The notes below the pieces were generated by a model. The model did no database searches. It was not told the origin of the DNA and saw only the letters and a program-made list of their open reading frames with translations. Below are positions 19,599-30,285 of a stretch of 64,000 nucleotides of DNA, piece after piece (position 1 is the first letter of the stretch; each line of letters opens with the position of its first letter). The stretch spans positions 62,001 to 126,000 of the forward strand of contig CAIXAE010000003.1 in the NCBI GenBank assembly GCA_903917345.1, given 5' to 3'. A program made the translations under genes and the position numbers. Source of the DNA: an uncultured Methylococcaceae bacterium (GTDB lineage: Bacteria > Pseudomonadota > Gammaproteobacteria > Methylococcales > Methylomonadaceae).

Positions 19599-19628
19599 AA
19601 AAAAAATGCGGCCTTTAGGGTCGCATTT
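19599..19628 (-). terminator. Intrinsic terminator after pdxA-rsmA
   Basis: On the minus strand AAATGCG-A-CC and GG-C-CGCATTT form a 10-bp stem with one wobble, followed by a run of eight T. It lies 80 bases downstream of the rsmA stop and is correctly oriented to end that operon. Confidence 0.8.
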
Positions 19629-19707
19629 AGAAGAAGGATATAAAACTCTGAATTCCCAGGAGGAGGAATTTGCATCTCAAGAGTTGGAATTATAATATCG
19701 AGTTACT

Positions 19708-20532
19708 CTAACAAATGGAATGTGGCAAATTGTCGCAGTTATCTTCTAGTTCTTCTTCTCGGATTAAGTTGCTGAGTCTAGCAAAGTCAGCCAGTGAAAT
19801 CATTTCGGCACGTAAGTTAGGATCAATACCTAGACTGCTGATGGCTTCGTCTTCAATCAGTTTTTTTAATGAGTTGCGTAGTGTTTTGCGGCGTTGAGAA
19901 AAGGCTTGCACCACAACGCGGTTTAGCATTTTAAGGTTGTTAACTTCCACGGGAGGTTGAGTATGGGGCACAAGTTTTACGATAGCTGACATGACTTTAG
20001 GTGCTGGATCGAAGCTTTCTGGGGGTACGTCAAATAAGAGTTCTGTTTTACAGTAGTACTGCATCATTACACTCAGGCGGCCGTATTTTTTACTGCCGGG
20101 TTCTGCACAAATACGATCGACTACTTCTTTTTGCAGCATAAAGTGCATGTCTTCAATGCAGTTTGCATTATCGAGTAAATGAAACATCAAGGGTGTAGAG
20201 ATGTTGTAGGGTAAGTTACCTATCACACGGAGTTTTTCATTGTCTTTAGCGAGGGCGGCAAAATCAAACCTTAAGGCATCAGCGCTGTGAATTTTTAAGT
20301 GCGGATAGGCTTTAAATTTATCTTTTAAATAAACCACTAAATCTCTGTCGAGTTCCACGACTTCTAGGTTTAAACCTTGTGCTAATAAAGGTTCTGTTAA
20401 GGCGCCCATGCCGGGGCCAATTTCAACCCAATGATCTTTAGTTTGGGCATTAAGGCTAGATAATAGGCTGTAGATAATATTATGGTCGTGTAAAAAGTTT
20501 TGACCAAAGCGTTTGCGAGGAGTGTGTGTCAT
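19708..20532 (-). CDS. rsmA: 16S rRNA dimethyladenosine transferase
   Basis: A 274-residue methyltransferase that dimethylates the two adjacent adenosines of the 16S helix 45 loop late in 30S assembly. It starts with KRFGQNFLHD, followed by the SAM-binding EIGPGMGALT, ELDRDL and the catalytic NLPYNIS motif, and ends with the RRKTLRNSLK helix. Length is normal. It follows pdxA by 4 bases, the usual gammaproteobacterial pdxA-rsmA order, and a terminator lies downstream. No apaG follows here. Confidence 0.97.
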   Translation of the reverse strand: MTHTPRKRFGQNFLHDHNIIYSLLSSLNAQTKDHWVEIGPGMGALTEPLLAQGLNLEVVELDRDLVVYLKDKFKAYPHLKIHSADALRFDFAALAKDNEKLRVIGNLPYNISTPLMFHLLDNANCIEDMHFMLQKEVVDRICAEPGSKKYGRLSVMMQYYCKTELLFDVPPESFDPAPKVMSAIVKLVPHTQPPVEVNNLKMLNRVVVQAFSQRRKTLRNSLKKLIEDEAISSLGIDPNLRAEMISLADFARLSNLIREEELEDNCDNLPHSIC

Positions 20533-20536
20533 GTTA

Positions 20537-21529
20537 TCAAAAAGATTGAGAGGTCATGGTTAAGGCGGTATTTATGGCAAATAACAGGCTACCTAGATTA
20601 GCCTTGCCCGTGCCTGCAAGATCTAAGGCAGTGCCATGATCAACAGATGTACGAATAATGGGTAAGCCCAAGGTAATATTAACGGCATTACCAAAACCTT
20701 GATATTTAAGCACGGGTAGGCCTTGGTCGTGATACATGGCTAATACGGCGTCAGCAGTTTCTAAATATTTAGGGGTGAACAAGGTATCTGCCGGTAATGG
20801 GCCCACAATATCGTAACCTTGTTGTTTAAATGTGTTGATGACAGGCGAAATCACTTCAATTTCTTCCATCCCTAAATGCCCATTTTCACCTGCGTGAGGA
20901 TTTAGCCCACAGACTAGAATTTTGGGTTTAGGTATTTTAAAGCGCGTACGTAAATCATGTTCTAAGATGCTAATAACACTGTTTAAGCATTCAGGTGTAA
21001 TGGCGGCACTGATGTCTTTTAGGGGCAAGTGTGTCGTGGCTAAAGCAACCCGCAACCCGGGTGTTGCTAACATCATTACAGGGTATCCGCCGGTTATTTC
21101 GGCAATAAATTCGGTATGGCCACTAAACGCAACGCCCGCATCATTAATAATGCCTTTATCGACCGGCCCTGTCACCATGGCATCAAAAAGCATATTGATG
21201 CAGCCTTGTGTGGCAGTAGTAAGCGTTTTTAAAACGTAATGACTGTTTAAAAGGTCTGTTTTTCCACAGGTCACAGGTACAGCAAGATCAATATTAAGTA
21301 CGTTTAAACAACCGGCTTGATGGGTTGTTGCTTCATCGTCTGGATTAAATGGCTTAATTTGAATCGATAGATTTAATTCACACGCTCTTTGGCGCAATAA
21401 ATCGGCACTACCAATAATAATGAATTGGTAGGGTAAGTCTTGTTGAGCTAATTGTAAGCAAAGATCTGGACCTATGCCGGCAGGTTCACCTGGTGTGAAT
21501 GCTATGCGAGTGATGTGCTGAGAGCTCAT
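20537..21529 (-). CDS. pdxA: 4-hydroxythreonine-4-phosphate dehydrogenase
   Basis: A 330-residue NAD-dependent enzyme of the DXP-dependent pyridoxal phosphate pathway. Motifs are [13 protein letters not shown] at residues 12-24, GPVDKG, GHTEF (metal-binding His), [10 protein letters not shown] (metal-binding His) and the C-terminal [12 protein letters not shown] and [12 protein letters not shown]. It is the first gene of a two-gene unit with rsmA and is divergent from hemC. Confidence 0.96.
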   Translation of the reverse strand: MSSQHITRIAFTPGEPAGIGPDLCLQLAQQDLPYQFIIIGSADLLRQRACELNLSIQIKPFNPDDEATTHQAGCLNVLNIDLAVPVTCGKTDLLNSHYVLKTLTTATQGCINMLFDAMVTGPVDKGIINDAGVAFSGHTEFIAEITGGYPVMMLATPGLRVALATTHLPLKDISAAITPECLNSVISILEHDLRTRFKIPKPKILVCGLNPHAGENGHLGMEEIEVISPVINTFKQQGYDIVGPLPADTLFTPKYLETADAVLAMYHDQGLPVLKYQGFGNAVNITLGLPIIRTSVDHGTALDLAGTGKANLGSLLFAINTALTMTSQSF

Positions 21530-21698
21530 GTGCCGTTAGGTATTTTAAAAGATAAGAATTTTACAGGATATTGAGGTAAGTTTTTAAAAAACACATCGAT
21601 AGTCATTTATCAATTCCTGCTAATAAAGTGTTTCTTGACGCAGACCATAATCATAAATAGAGTTACAATAAGCCCATTTTTTGTAATGAGGTCGTTTT

Positions 21699-22628
21699 TT
21701 GACTAAGAAAGTTATACGCATTGCGACTCGTCAAAGTCCTTTGGCTTTATGGCAGGCGGAGTATGTGGCTGCTTTGTTGATCCAGACATTTCCGGGTGTT
21801 ACAGCGCAGTTAGTTAAAATGGTGACGCGAGGCGATAAGATTTTGGACGCTCCTTTGGCTAAGGTGGGGGGGAAAGGTCTGTTCGTTAAAGAATTAGAAG
21901 AAGGCATGTTGTCTGGAGATGCCGATATTGCCGTCCATTCTATGAAGGATGTGCCGATAGAGTTTCCAGCAGGATTGCATTTAGCGGCTATTTTAGAGCG
22001 TGAAGATCCAACAGATGCATTTGTTTCTAATCGATTTGCAAGTCTAGCTGATTTACCTCCCAATGCCCGTATTGGCACCTCTAGTTTGCGTAGAGAATGC
22101 CAATTAAAAGAGCGCTTTCCAGACGCGGAGGTGATTCCTTTAAGAGGCAATGTGAATACGCGTTTAGCGAAGTTAGATGCCGGTGATTACGATGCTATTA
22201 TTCTTGCTTCTGCAGGCTTAAAGCGCTTAGGTATGGCGGATCGTATTTCACAATCCTTGCCCGTTGATGTTAGTTTGCCTGCTGTGGGGCAGGGCGCTAT
22301 TGGCATAGAGTGTCGAGTGGATGACGTTGAAATTAATCAGATGTTAGCCGCTTTGCACCATAAAACTACGGGCTTATGTGTGACGGCAGAGCGCGCAATG
22401 AATACGCGTTTAAATGGCGGCTGCCAAGTGCCTATTGCGGGTTTTGCGGTGTTAGAAAACGGGCAAGTATTTATGCGCGGTCTAGTGGGTAATCCTGATG
22501 GTACTTTACTTTATCGCTCTGAAAGAATGGGCCTTGAATCAGAAGTGGAAACGCTAGGGCGTTTAATTGCAGAAGATTTGCTCGCGCAAGGCGCAGATAA
22601 AATTTTAAAAGCTTTGTTTGATCAATGA
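21699..22628 (+). CDS. hemC: Hydroxymethylbilane synthase
   Basis: A 309-residue porphobilinogen deaminase that joins four porphobilinogen units into hydroxymethylbilane. [13 protein letters not shown] is near the N-terminus; the dipyrromethane-binding cysteine is Cys242 in [12 protein letters not shown], the same position as in E. coli. The start is a TTG at 21699 (MTKKVIRIA) with GAGG eight bases upstream; no ATG lies nearby in frame. First gene of hemC-hemD-hemX-hemY; the next gene overlaps by 4 bases. Confidence 0.97.
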   Translation: MTKKVIRIATRQSPLALWQAEYVAALLIQTFPGVTAQLVKMVTRGDKILDAPLAKVGGKGLFVKELEEGMLSGDADIAVHSMKDVPIEFPAGLHLAAILEREDPTDAFVSNRFASLADLPPNARIGTSSLRRECQLKERFPDAEVIPLRGNVNTRLAKLDAGDYDAIILASAGLKRLGMADRISQSLPVDVSLPAVGQGAIGIECRVDDVEINQMLAALHHKTTGLCVTAERAMNTRLNGGCQVPIAGFAVLENGQVFMRGLVGNPDGTLLYRSERMGLESEVETLGRLIAEDLLAQGADKILKALFDQ

Positions 22629-23416
22629 CTAGCTTGCAGGGCGTTACTGTCTTAGTGACTCGTCCGGTGCATCAAGCAGAGAAATTGAGTCGGTTAATTG
22701 AGGATGCTGGAGGGAAAGCGCTTCGATTTCCTACTTTAGAAATAGCCAAACTCAGTGATTCAGAATCGGCTCAGGTAGAGGCTGTAAATTTAGCTGATTA
22801 TGATTGGCTGGTTTTTATAAGTGCAAATGCAGTTACTATGCACGGTTGCTATTCAGATAGTGATAAAATAAAAAAACTTAAATCCTTACGGATTGCCGCG
22901 ATAGGTAACGCAACGGCTTTGGCTCTAGTTAAGGCTGGATTTGTAGTAAATTTAGTGGCAGAAAATGGCGCGAGTAGTGAAACATTATTAGCTATGCCTG
23001 ACTTGGCTGAGGTAAAAGAGCAACGGTTTTTGATTGTTCGGGGTCAAGGAGGAAGAGAAGAGTTAGCAAATGGTTTGCGAAATAGAGGCGCAATTGTCGA
23101 CTATTTAGATGTTTATAAACGCGTTATACCTGTTTTTGATAACGAGAGTGTTTTAAAGTTATTTGAGCAGTGCCATCTAGGTGTCGTTACTATTACAAGT
23201 GCTGAGGCCTTGCAAAACTTGTTAACGATGGTGGGTGAACGTTTTAAAAAGCACTTATTAGAAGTGCCATTAGTGGTTGTAAGTCATAGAATTAGAATAA
23301 TAGCAGCCGAAATTGGCTTTAAAAGAATTGCCGTGGCGGAAAGCCCTTCAGATTTAGCAATTCTTGATACAGTAATAATGAGTGTAAAAGGGGGGGAGTG
23401 TGGCCGAAGTGAGTGA
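22625..23416 (+). CDS. hemD: Uroporphyrinogen-III synthase
   Basis: A 263-residue enzyme that cyclises hydroxymethylbilane with inversion of ring D. The family is poorly conserved, but VLVTRP near the start, [19 protein letters not shown] and [13 protein letters not shown] are recognisable. The start overlaps hemC by ATGA, and the 3' end overlaps hemX by 17 bases. Order and overlap support the assignment. Confidence 0.93.
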   Translation: MTSLQGVTVLVTRPVHQAEKLSRLIEDAGGKALRFPTLEIAKLSDSESAQVEAVNLADYDWLVFISANAVTMHGCYSDSDKIKKLKSLRIAAIGNATALALVKAGFVVNLVAENGASSETLLAMPDLAEVKEQRFLIVRGQGGREELANGLRNRGAIVDYLDVYKRVIPVFDNESVLKLFEQCHLGVVTITSAEALQNLLTMVGERFKKHLLEVPLVVVSHRIRIIAAEIGFKRIAVAESPSDLAILDTVIMSVKGGECGRSE

Positions 23417-24611
23417 ACAAGAAGCGCAATATCAGAATGAAAGTAAGCCGGTGAAGCGTTCGCAAAGCGGTTTATGGTTTGGCGTTATTATTCTTTTTAT
23501 TGTTGTCGCCCTAGCAGGTGCTGGTTTTTACTTTTTTACACAATTACGCGATAAGCAAGAAGGCTTAGGTGGTGAAGTTAAAGGCGAAATGTCTAAACAG
23601 ATCGCTGATTATCAAGCGCAATTAGTGGCCATTCAAACTCAATTAGCGGCAATGGAAGCCAATGTGGCGGGTAAAGATAGTCACTTTACACAAACACTCG
23701 CAGACTTTTCTCAGTTACATAATGAAAAACTCGAAAGTACTCGCAAAGATTTAAATGAATCTATTGTGGGTGTGCAAAGACAATTAGGCAAAACACGCGG
23801 TGATTGGTTAATCGCTGATGCGGAATACTTATTAAGTGTGGCAAACGAACGTTTGTATTTAATTGGCGATGTTAATACCACGCGTGAAGCACTAGAAGCT
23901 TCTGATCAACGGTTAAGAGAAAGTGGTGATGCGGCCACTTTTAAAGTGCGTGAAGAGATTGCCCATGAGCTTTCTGATATCAAAAAAGTAATAGTCCCTG
24001 ATGTTGTTGGGATTTATGCCTCGTTACAATCACTCCAAGATAATGTTGAGCATTTAGTTTTGTTATTACCGTATACCGGAAAACAGCCTTCTTCAGCTCA
24101 AGAAACTAAAGCCTCTGAAGATCAAGGTACGATAGACTCTGCTTTATCGCATATAAAAGGTGTCGTGACTATTAGACACACTAAACATGAAGTCAATGAG
24201 ATTTTAACGCCAGAAGAAGCTGAATTTATTCACGAACAGTTAAAAGTTAAGCTTGAAATGGTTAAGATTGCTTTAGTTCAGCATAATGAAGCTTTGTTTC
24301 AATCTAGTTTAGCTGATGCTAAGAAATGGACTCAACAACATTTTCTTGATAATTCGGACGTTAATAAGTTTATTGCTGAGTTAGATCAATTCAGTGAGAT
24401 TAAAATTCATAGCCAATTCCCTGATATTAGTAAATCGCTCAAAATGTTGAGAGATATTACTAAATTAAGAATTGAGACAGATAAAGCAATTGAAACAGCG
24501 CCAGCGCCAGAGGCTGTTAAGCCAGTTGAAATAGCGGAACCGACCGATAAAATTAGCTCTACCAAGCCGACAGAAGCGGCGCCTGTCGTGCCAAAGCCAG
24601 CAGTGAAATGA
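23400..24611 (+). CDS. hemX: HemX-like inner-membrane protein
   Basis: A 403-residue protein with one transmembrane helix (about residues 27-47), a coiled-coil region after it and a long periplasmic domain typical of proteobacterial HemX (DUF513). The motif DWLIADAEYLLSVANERLYL is characteristic. The C-terminus is a low-complexity Ala/Pro/Lys tail. Although it was once annotated as a uroporphyrin-III methyltransferase, it has no SAM-binding domain and its role is uncertain. Starts with GTG inside hemD, with a G-rich ribosome site just upstream. Confidence 0.9.
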   Translation: MAEVSEQEAQYQNESKPVKRSQSGLWFGVIILFIVVALAGAGFYFFTQLRDKQEGLGGEVKGEMSKQIADYQAQLVAIQTQLAAMEANVAGKDSHFTQTLADFSQLHNEKLESTRKDLNESIVGVQRQLGKTRGDWLIADAEYLLSVANERLYLIGDVNTTREALEASDQRLRESGDAATFKVREEIAHELSDIKKVIVPDVVGIYASLQSLQDNVEHLVLLLPYTGKQPSSAQETKASEDQGTIDSALSHIKGVVTIRHTKHEVNEILTPEEAEFIHEQLKVKLEMVKIALVQHNEALFQSSLADAKKWTQQHFLDNSDVNKFIAELDQFSEIKIHSQFPDISKSLKMLRDITKLRIETDKAIETAPAPEAVKPVEIAEPTDKISSTKPTEAAPVVPKPAVK

Positions 24612-24621
24612 GAGATTTTTG

Positions 24622-25845
24622 ATGAAAAAAATAGTCTATTATCTGGGGCCTTTGTTACTAACGATTGCGACAGCATTATTGGTTTATAACGCGTTACAAG
24701 GTTTTGATGGGCCGGGTTATGCTTTGTTGGGGATTGGTAACTGGTCTTTAGAAACGTCTTTAGTCGTTTTTGTTATAGGGCAACTCATTTCTTTTTATGT
24801 GTTGTATGTGTTTTTTAGAACAGTCGGCTATTTAATTAGATTACCGGGTCGCTTAAAAGCGAGAGGAAGAAACGTAAAGTTTAATCGTTCTCAAGAGGCA
24901 TTGATTGCAGGATTGGTTGATTCGGCAGAAGGTAATTGGGAAAGAGCGGAAAGTATTCTTATTAAGCATGTATCTCACAGTGGTGCGCCACTGTTGCATT
25001 ATTTAACGGCCGCAAGAGCGGCTCAATCTCGCGGTGCTTTTGATAAACGAGATGAGTATTTAAAGAAAGCAACGGATCATTCACCCGACTCAAGTTTATT
25101 AATCGGACTGACGCATGCCGAATTGAGTTTGTCGGGTAATCAATTTGAGCAAGCCTTAGAAACATTAACCCGTTTACATAGCATCGACCCAACACATGCT
25201 AATGTTTTAAAGCTAATGCATCAAACTTATCAGAGTTTAGGTGATTGGCACGGTCTTAGAGCTTTATTACCCAGTTTACATACCAACCAAGTTTTGATGG
25301 AAAATGAAGTGAGAGAGCTTGAGGTCCAAGCCTTCACTCAGCTACTTCAGCAATCGGTGCAAACCGCTAATTTAGCAGAGCTTCAGTCTTTATGGCTTGA
25401 AACGCCACCGTTTATAAAAAATATTGGGTCTATTGCGTCCGTGTATTTTGCCGCTATGATTAATGCGGGCTTAGGTATCCAAATTGAACACGAGTTAGCG
25501 AATACATTATCCAATGTTTGGGATGATACCTTGGTTGTGTTGTATGGCAGCATTGAATCTAAGAATATAGCTGAACAATTAGAAACGGCTGAAAAGTGGG
25601 CTTATTTCCATCCGGAAAACGCTATATTATTGGCTTTAATGGGCAAGTTAGCCATTAAAGCGGGGGATACGTTCAAAGCAGAAAGCTATTTGGCGAAAAG
25701 TATCGCAGCAGAGCCGACAGTTCAGGCCTATCAGCTACTGGGTGATTTGTTATTTGCTCAAGATGATAAAGATAACGCTATTGCGTGTTATAAAAATGGC
25801 ATCGAAATAGCCTCTAAAGAGATAGTCAGTCAGCTTAATGTTTAA
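24622..25845 (+). CDS. hemY: HemY-like TPR membrane protein
   Basis: A 407-residue protein with two N-terminal transmembrane helices (about residues 3-20 and 42-66) followed by a tetratricopeptide-rich cytoplasmic region. GYALLGIGNWSLETSL and the RLPGRLKARGR loop are HemY_N hallmarks. This is the proteobacterial HemY of the hem operon, unrelated to the protoporphyrinogen oxidase of the same name in Bacillus. The ATG at 24622 is used rather than the TTG before it. It ends exactly where the stop of the opposing ubiD begins. Confidence 0.92.
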   Translation: MKKIVYYLGPLLLTIATALLVYNALQGFDGPGYALLGIGNWSLETSLVVFVIGQLISFYVLYVFFRTVGYLIRLPGRLKARGRNVKFNRSQEALIAGLVDSAEGNWERAESILIKHVSHSGAPLLHYLTAARAAQSRGAFDKRDEYLKKATDHSPDSSLLIGLTHAELSLSGNQFEQALETLTRLHSIDPTHANVLKLMHQTYQSLGDWHGLRALLPSLHTNQVLMENEVRELEVQAFTQLLQQSVQTANLAELQSLWLETPPFIKNIGSIASVYFAAMINAGLGIQIEHELANTLSNVWDDTLVVLYGSIESKNIAEQLETAEKWAYFHPENAILLALMGKLAIKAGDTFKAESYLAKSIAAEPTVQAYQLLGDLLFAQDDKDNAIACYKNGIEIASKEIVSQLNV

Positions 25846-27306
25846 TTAAAACAATTTATCCCACATTTCATCAACTTTCTTGATGACCTCAGGTGTCATA
25901 ACAATAGTTCTGCCCCATTCACGATTGGTTTCCCCGGGCCATTTATTGGTAGCATCAAAGCCAACTTTAGAGCCAAGCCCCGATACCGGAGACGCAAAGT
26001 CTAAATAATCGATCGGCGTGTTTTCTAAGATCGTTAAATCTCTGGCCGGATCCATACGGGTAGTCATAGCCCATATCACATCCTGCCAATCTCTTACATT
26101 CACATCATCATCAACTACTATCACAAATTTGGTGTACATGAATTGGCGTAAGAATGACCAGGTGCCTAACATGACGCGTTTTGCATGCCCCGCGTATTGT
26201 TTTTTCATACTGATGACAGCCATGCGATATGAACAGCCTTCCGGCGGTAAATAGAAGTCCACAATCTCAGGGAATTGCTTTTGTAATATAGGGACGAAGA
26301 CTTCGTTTAACGCGACACCTAAAATAGCCGGTTCATCGGGTGGTCTGCCCGTAAAAGTGCTGTGATAAATTGGGGCTTGGCGTTGGGTGATTCTTTCAAT
26401 CGTAAACACCGGAAAGTCTGCGACTTCATTGTAATAACCAGTATGGTCACCATAAGGTCCTTCTGCAGCAAACTCATCTGGGTAAATAAAGCCTTCTAAG
26501 ACGATTTCTGCACTAGCCGGTACTTGCAAATCATTAATGATAGATTTGGCGACTTCGGTTTTACTGCCCCTTAATAAGCCAGCAAAAGCATATTCCGATA
26601 AAGAATCAGGCACAGGCGTTACTGCCGCTAAAATAGTGGCAGGATCAGCTCCCAGGGCCACAGAAACAGGAAAGGGTTTGCCAGGATTGGCTGCTTGGAA
26701 TTCTTTAAAATCTAAAGCCCCGCCACGATGCGCTAACCAACGCATAATGACTTTGTTTTTAGCAATGACTTGCATACGGTAAATGCCAAGATTCTGCCTT
26801 ACTTTATTAGGACCTTTGGTAATCACTAATGGCCAAGTTATCAGAGGTGCGGCATCTTCTGGCCAGCAGGTTTGAATGGGGAACACGCTCAGATCAATTT
26901 CATCACCTTCCCTAATAATTTCTTGGCAAGGCGGAGATGACACTAATTTGGGTGCCATATTTAAGACTTGTTTATAGAGTGGGAACTTCTCCCACGCATC
27001 CTTCATGCCTTTGGGAGGTTCAGGCTCTTTAAGAGTGGCTAATAATTCCCCAATACCACGTAGTTCGGTAACCGATTCTGCGCCCATACCCATTGCAACT
27101 CGACGCGGTGTGCCAAACAAATTGCCTAATACCGGTATGTTATACCCTGTGGCATTTTCAAATAATAAGGCGGGTCCACCTTGTTTTAAGGTGCGGTTAC
27201 AAATCTCTGTCATTTCCAAATAGGGATCGACAGGCAGAGTAATACGCTTTAGTTCACCTTGTTTTTCGAGTTGTTTTATAAAGTCGCGCAGGTCGTTATA
27301 TTTCAT
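25846..27306 (-). CDS. ubiD: 3-octaprenyl-4-hydroxybenzoate decarboxylase
   Basis: A 486-residue prenylated-FMN decarboxylase acting in ubiquinone synthesis. Signatures include [40 protein letters not shown]-like [22 protein letters not shown] and the C-terminal [12 protein letters not shown]. The cofactor is made by UbiX, encoded in this window at 50475. The start overlaps the prlC stop by 4 bases, so the two genes are translationally coupled. Confidence 0.96.
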   Translation of the reverse strand: MKYNDLRDFIKQLEKQGELKRITLPVDPYLEMTEICNRTLKQGGPALLFENATGYNIPVLGNLFGTPRRVAMGMGAESVTELRGIGELLATLKEPEPPKGMKDAWEKFPLYKQVLNMAPKLVSSPPCQEIIREGDEIDLSVFPIQTCWPEDAAPLITWPLVITKGPNKVRQNLGIYRMQVIAKNKVIMRWLAHRGGALDFKEFQAANPGKPFPVSVALGADPATILAAVTPVPDSLSEYAFAGLLRGSKTEVAKSIINDLQVPASAEIVLEGFIYPDEFAAEGPYGDHTGYYNEVADFPVFTIERITQRQAPIYHSTFTGRPPDEPAILGVALNEVFVPILQKQFPEIVDFYLPPEGCSYRMAVISMKKQYAGHAKRVMLGTWSFLRQFMYTKFVIVVDDDVNVRDWQDVIWAMTTRMDPARDLTILENTPIDYLDFASPVSGLGSKVGFDATNKWPGETNREWGRTIVMTPEVIKKVDEMWDKLF

Positions 27307-29342
27307 GCCGCAATGCCATTGTGTCTAAGTAACGCATCTATAGTGGGTTTACGGCCGCGGAATTTAATAAATAATTCCATCGCATCTTCGGTGCCACCGG
27401 TTTCTAAAATGTTAGTTAAGAAGGCTTTACCTGTGGTTTCATCAAAAATACCTTTTTCTTCGAATAAAGAAAAGGCATCACTTGATAAGACTTCCGCCCA
27501 TTTGTAGCTGTAATAGCCTGCGGCATATCCACCTGCAAAAATATGCGAGAAACTATGGGCAAAGCGATTAAATACGGGTGGTTTAACCACAGATACTTGC
27601 TCTCTGACTTGTTGTAAGGTTTCGTAGATACGCCCCCCTTTTTCTGGGTCATAATTTTGATGTATCTTAAAATCAAATAAGCTAAATTCAAGTTGTCTGA
27701 CCATGATCATGCCCGCTTGAAAGTTTTTAGCGGCTAACATTTTGTTGAAAAGGGCTTCTGGTAAGACTTCACCAGTTTGATAATGACCTGAGATAAGCGC
27801 TAAGGCTTCTTTTTCCCAGCACCAGTTTTCCATAAATTGGCTAGGTAACTCAACAGCATCCCATTCCACACCATTAATGCCTGAAACTCCTAGATGATCA
27901 ACTTGCGTCATCATATGTTGTAAGCCATGGCCAAATTCATGGAATAAAGTGGTTACATCATCATGCGTCAATAAAGACGGCTCTGTGCTAGTCGGTGGAG
28001 TAAAGTTGCAGGTTAAATAGGCAACTGGAATTTGCAGGTTATGGTCGGACTTTTTACGGCCGACACAATCATCCATCCAAGCCCCACCGCGTTTTTTGGC
28101 TCGGGCATATAAATCAAAATAGAATTTACCACGCACATTACCGGCGGCATCGTTAATTTGATAAAAGCTAACATCAGGATGCCAAGTATCAAAGTCAGTA
28201 ATTTGAGTTATTTGTAGACCATAGAGCTTTTCAACTACTGCAAATAGACCAGGTAATACTTTTGTCGCAGGGAAGTAGGCTTTCACTTCTTCTTGTGATA
28301 GTTGGTAATAATGCTGGCGCATTTTTTCTGAATAGTAAGCTAAGTCCCAAGACTGCAAATCTTCAATACCGTGTTCTTGTTTTGCAAATTCACGCAATTC
28401 AGCTAAGTCTTTTTGAGCTTGTGGCAGAGACTTTTTGGCTAAATCTTCAAGGAAGCTAGTTACATCACTAGGCTTTTCGGCCATTTTGGTTGCTAAAGAT
28501 AGCTCGGCATAATTATTAAAACCTAATAGTTGGGCTTTTTCATGGCGTAAAGCTAAGATGTCTTCCATGTTTTGGGTATTATCCCATTGCGGATTTTGTG
28601 GGCCTTGCTCAGAAGCGCGAGTGACATATGCTTCGTAATGTTCACGTCTTAAATCACGATTATCGGCGTAGGTAATTACCGCTTGAAATGAAGGAAACTG
28701 TAAGCTGATCAGCCAGCCGTCTTTCTCTTGTTGTTCGGCGGCTTGTTTTGCCTGGGCTAGTGCCGATTCGGGTAAACCTTTTAATTCAGAAATATCCGTG
28801 ATGTGTTTACTCCATGCGTTAGTCGCATCAAGTAAGTTTTCTTCATAGTTGCTGGCTAAGCGTGACAGATCTTGGCTAATTTCTTTATAACGTTGTTTTT
28901 TAGCAGCGTCTAAATCAATCCCTGAAAGTTTGAAGTCTCTTAGGGCGTTATGAATAATTTTTTGTTGTGCTTTGTCCAAGTTAGCAAAGTTAGGGCTATT
29001 TGCTATCACATGATACGCCTTGCATAGATCTTCATTTTGACCCATCTCAGTGCCATATTCACTGAGTTTGGGTAAGCAAGCATTGTAAGCTAGGCGTAAT
29101 TCATCACTATTGGCGACAGAATTAAGATGGCTCACCGGTGACCAGGCTTTATTCAGCTTGTCTTCTATATTCTCTATGGGTTCAACTAAGTTTTCCCAAG
29201 TATAGTCAGCGGTAGCCTCTAAGCATGCTTTAACAACGCTGCGTGCCTCATCCAATAATTGGCTAATGGCTGGTTCAATATGTTCTGGTTTAATGCTGGA
29301 AAACGCAGGTAGATCTGATCTTATTAATAGTGGGTTAGTCAT
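27303..29342 (-). CDS. prlC: Oligopeptidase A
   Basis: A 679-residue M3-family zinc metallopeptidase of the cytoplasm that degrades short peptides, including cleaved signal peptides. The HExxH zinc motif is [14 protein letters not shown], with the third ligand Glu in the downstream [16 protein letters not shown] segment. Length is typical of OpdA. It lies upstream of ubiD with a 4-base overlap. Confidence 0.96.
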   Translation of the reverse strand: MTNPLLIRSDLPAFSSIKPEHIEPAISQLLDEARSVVKACLEATADYTWENLVEPIENIEDKLNKAWSPVSHLNSVANSDELRLAYNACLPKLSEYGTEMGQNEDLCKAYHVIANSPNFANLDKAQQKIIHNALRDFKLSGIDLDAAKKQRYKEISQDLSRLASNYEENLLDATNAWSKHITDISELKGLPESALAQAKQAAEQQEKDGWLISLQFPSFQAVITYADNRDLRREHYEAYVTRASEQGPQNPQWDNTQNMEDILALRHEKAQLLGFNNYAELSLATKMAEKPSDVTSFLEDLAKKSLPQAQKDLAELREFAKQEHGIEDLQSWDLAYYSEKMRQHYYQLSQEEVKAYFPATKVLPGLFAVVEKLYGLQITQITDFDTWHPDVSFYQINDAAGNVRGKFYFDLYARAKKRGGAWMDDCVGRKKSDHNLQIPVAYLTCNFTPPTSTEPSLLTHDDVTTLFHEFGHGLQHMMTQVDHLGVSGINGVEWDAVELPSQFMENWCWEKEALALISGHYQTGEVLPEALFNKMLAAKNFQAGMIMVRQLEFSLFDFKIHQNYDPEKGGRIYETLQQVREQVSVVKPPVFNRFAHSFSHIFAGGYAAGYYSYKWAEVLSSDAFSLFEEKGIFDETTGKAFLTNILETGGTEDAMELFIKFRGRKPTIDALLRHNGIAA

Positions 29343-29401
29343 GGTGTTATTAATTGAGTGATCGAATGATTTTAAAATTTTATAATGAGGTCGTTATAAG
29401 A

Positions 29402-29881
29402 TTAATGCGGTTGGTTTTTTTCTTTGGGCGGTACTGAAAAGAGTGCGGTTTTTGATAGTTGATCATGCCAACTTAATTTTTTCTTATTGAAAATGACCCA
29501 AACGAAACCTAGTCCTAAAAAAACAGTCCAAGATAAAATGGCTGTTATAAAGCGTATTAACGCTTGTGACCAACTTATCGGTTTTTGTTCGAGTGTCAAT
29601 AATTTGATATTCCATGCACGTAGGCCTAATGTCTGCCCGCCGTGAGTCCAAAACCAACTGTAGAATAGAAAACAAACGCTAATTAAATAGCTGCGGTGTA
29701 TGAAGGTGTGTGTTTTTAGTGTTTCGCTATCCGTAAAGAGGAGAAGTATTCCATTGGCAACCAATAAAATGGCAATAAGTAGGACGATATCGTAGAATTG
29801 TGCTGCTAAACGACGAAAAAAACCAGGTGAAACGAGAATGTCTCTACCTGGCTTAATCTCTTGTTGGGTTGGCTGGGTCAA
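29402..29881 (-). CDS. RDD family membrane protein
   Basis: A 159-residue protein with an RDD domain: RRLAAQFYDIVLLIAILLVANG, then GGQTLGLRAWNIKLL and the C-terminal DQLSKTALF. Three hydrophobic segments are visible. RDD proteins are small inner-membrane proteins of mostly unknown function, some proposed as ion transporters. The start is a TTG directly after the stop of the preceding 59-codon gene (TAATTG), so translation is probably coupled to it. Confidence 0.85.
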   Translation of the reverse strand: MTQPTQQEIKPGRDILVSPGFFRRLAAQFYDIVLLIAILLVANGILLLFTDSETLKTHTFIHRSYLISVCFLFYSWFWTHGGQTLGLRAWNIKLLTLEQKPISWSQALIRFITAILSWTVFLGLGFVWVIFNKKKLSWHDQLSKTALFSVPPKEKNQPH

Positions 29882-30061
29882 TTAAAGCTTAAATAGCGCA
29901 AGTTTTTGGCCGAAATACATGCACATTCCCATTAATGCGCCAAGCATCAACAAAGAAAAAAAGAAAGGCGGTCTGTGGAATAGAAGAATGCCAAAATCAG
30001 CTACAAAAATGCTGGTTAGTATAGGATGGTCAATAAGGCCATTAAGAATATTTTTGAACAT
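29882..30061 (-). CDS. 59-residue membrane peptide upstream of the RDD gene
   Basis: A short frame runs from the ATG at 30061 to a TAA at 29882, abutting the TTG start of the RDD gene. The product begins MFKNILNGLIDHPIL and contains two hydrophobic stretches (about residues 13-28 and 34-52), with a basic end. The exact stop-start junction and the membrane character of both products favour a real gene. The ribosome site is weak (GGGA about 12 bases upstream). No homologue is recognised. Confidence 0.55.
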   Translation of the reverse strand: MFKNILNGLIDHPILTSIFVADFGILLFHRPPFFFSLLMLGALMGMCMYFGQKLALFKL

Positions 30062-30285
30062 AACAATACATTCCCGTTAATTACGCAATAGTGTGGTGCG
30101 AATGTTTAATAAGTGGTTGCCTGATCTTTGGATGTATTTAAACTGAAATGACGTTTTTCTAAAAATCAGTGACAAGATTTTACTATAATAAAAAGACTAA
30201 TGTAACAAAAAGAAGATGGATTATCGGATACAATGGCGTCAAGTATTATTAATGACACACAATTTAAAATAATAGGGTTAAAACG

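Noticed and set aside
19510-19666. 51-codon minus-strand frame beginning MQIPPPGNSEF downstream of rsmA
   Set aside because: It runs straight through the rsmA terminator hairpin, has no spaced ribosome site, and the product resembles nothing known.
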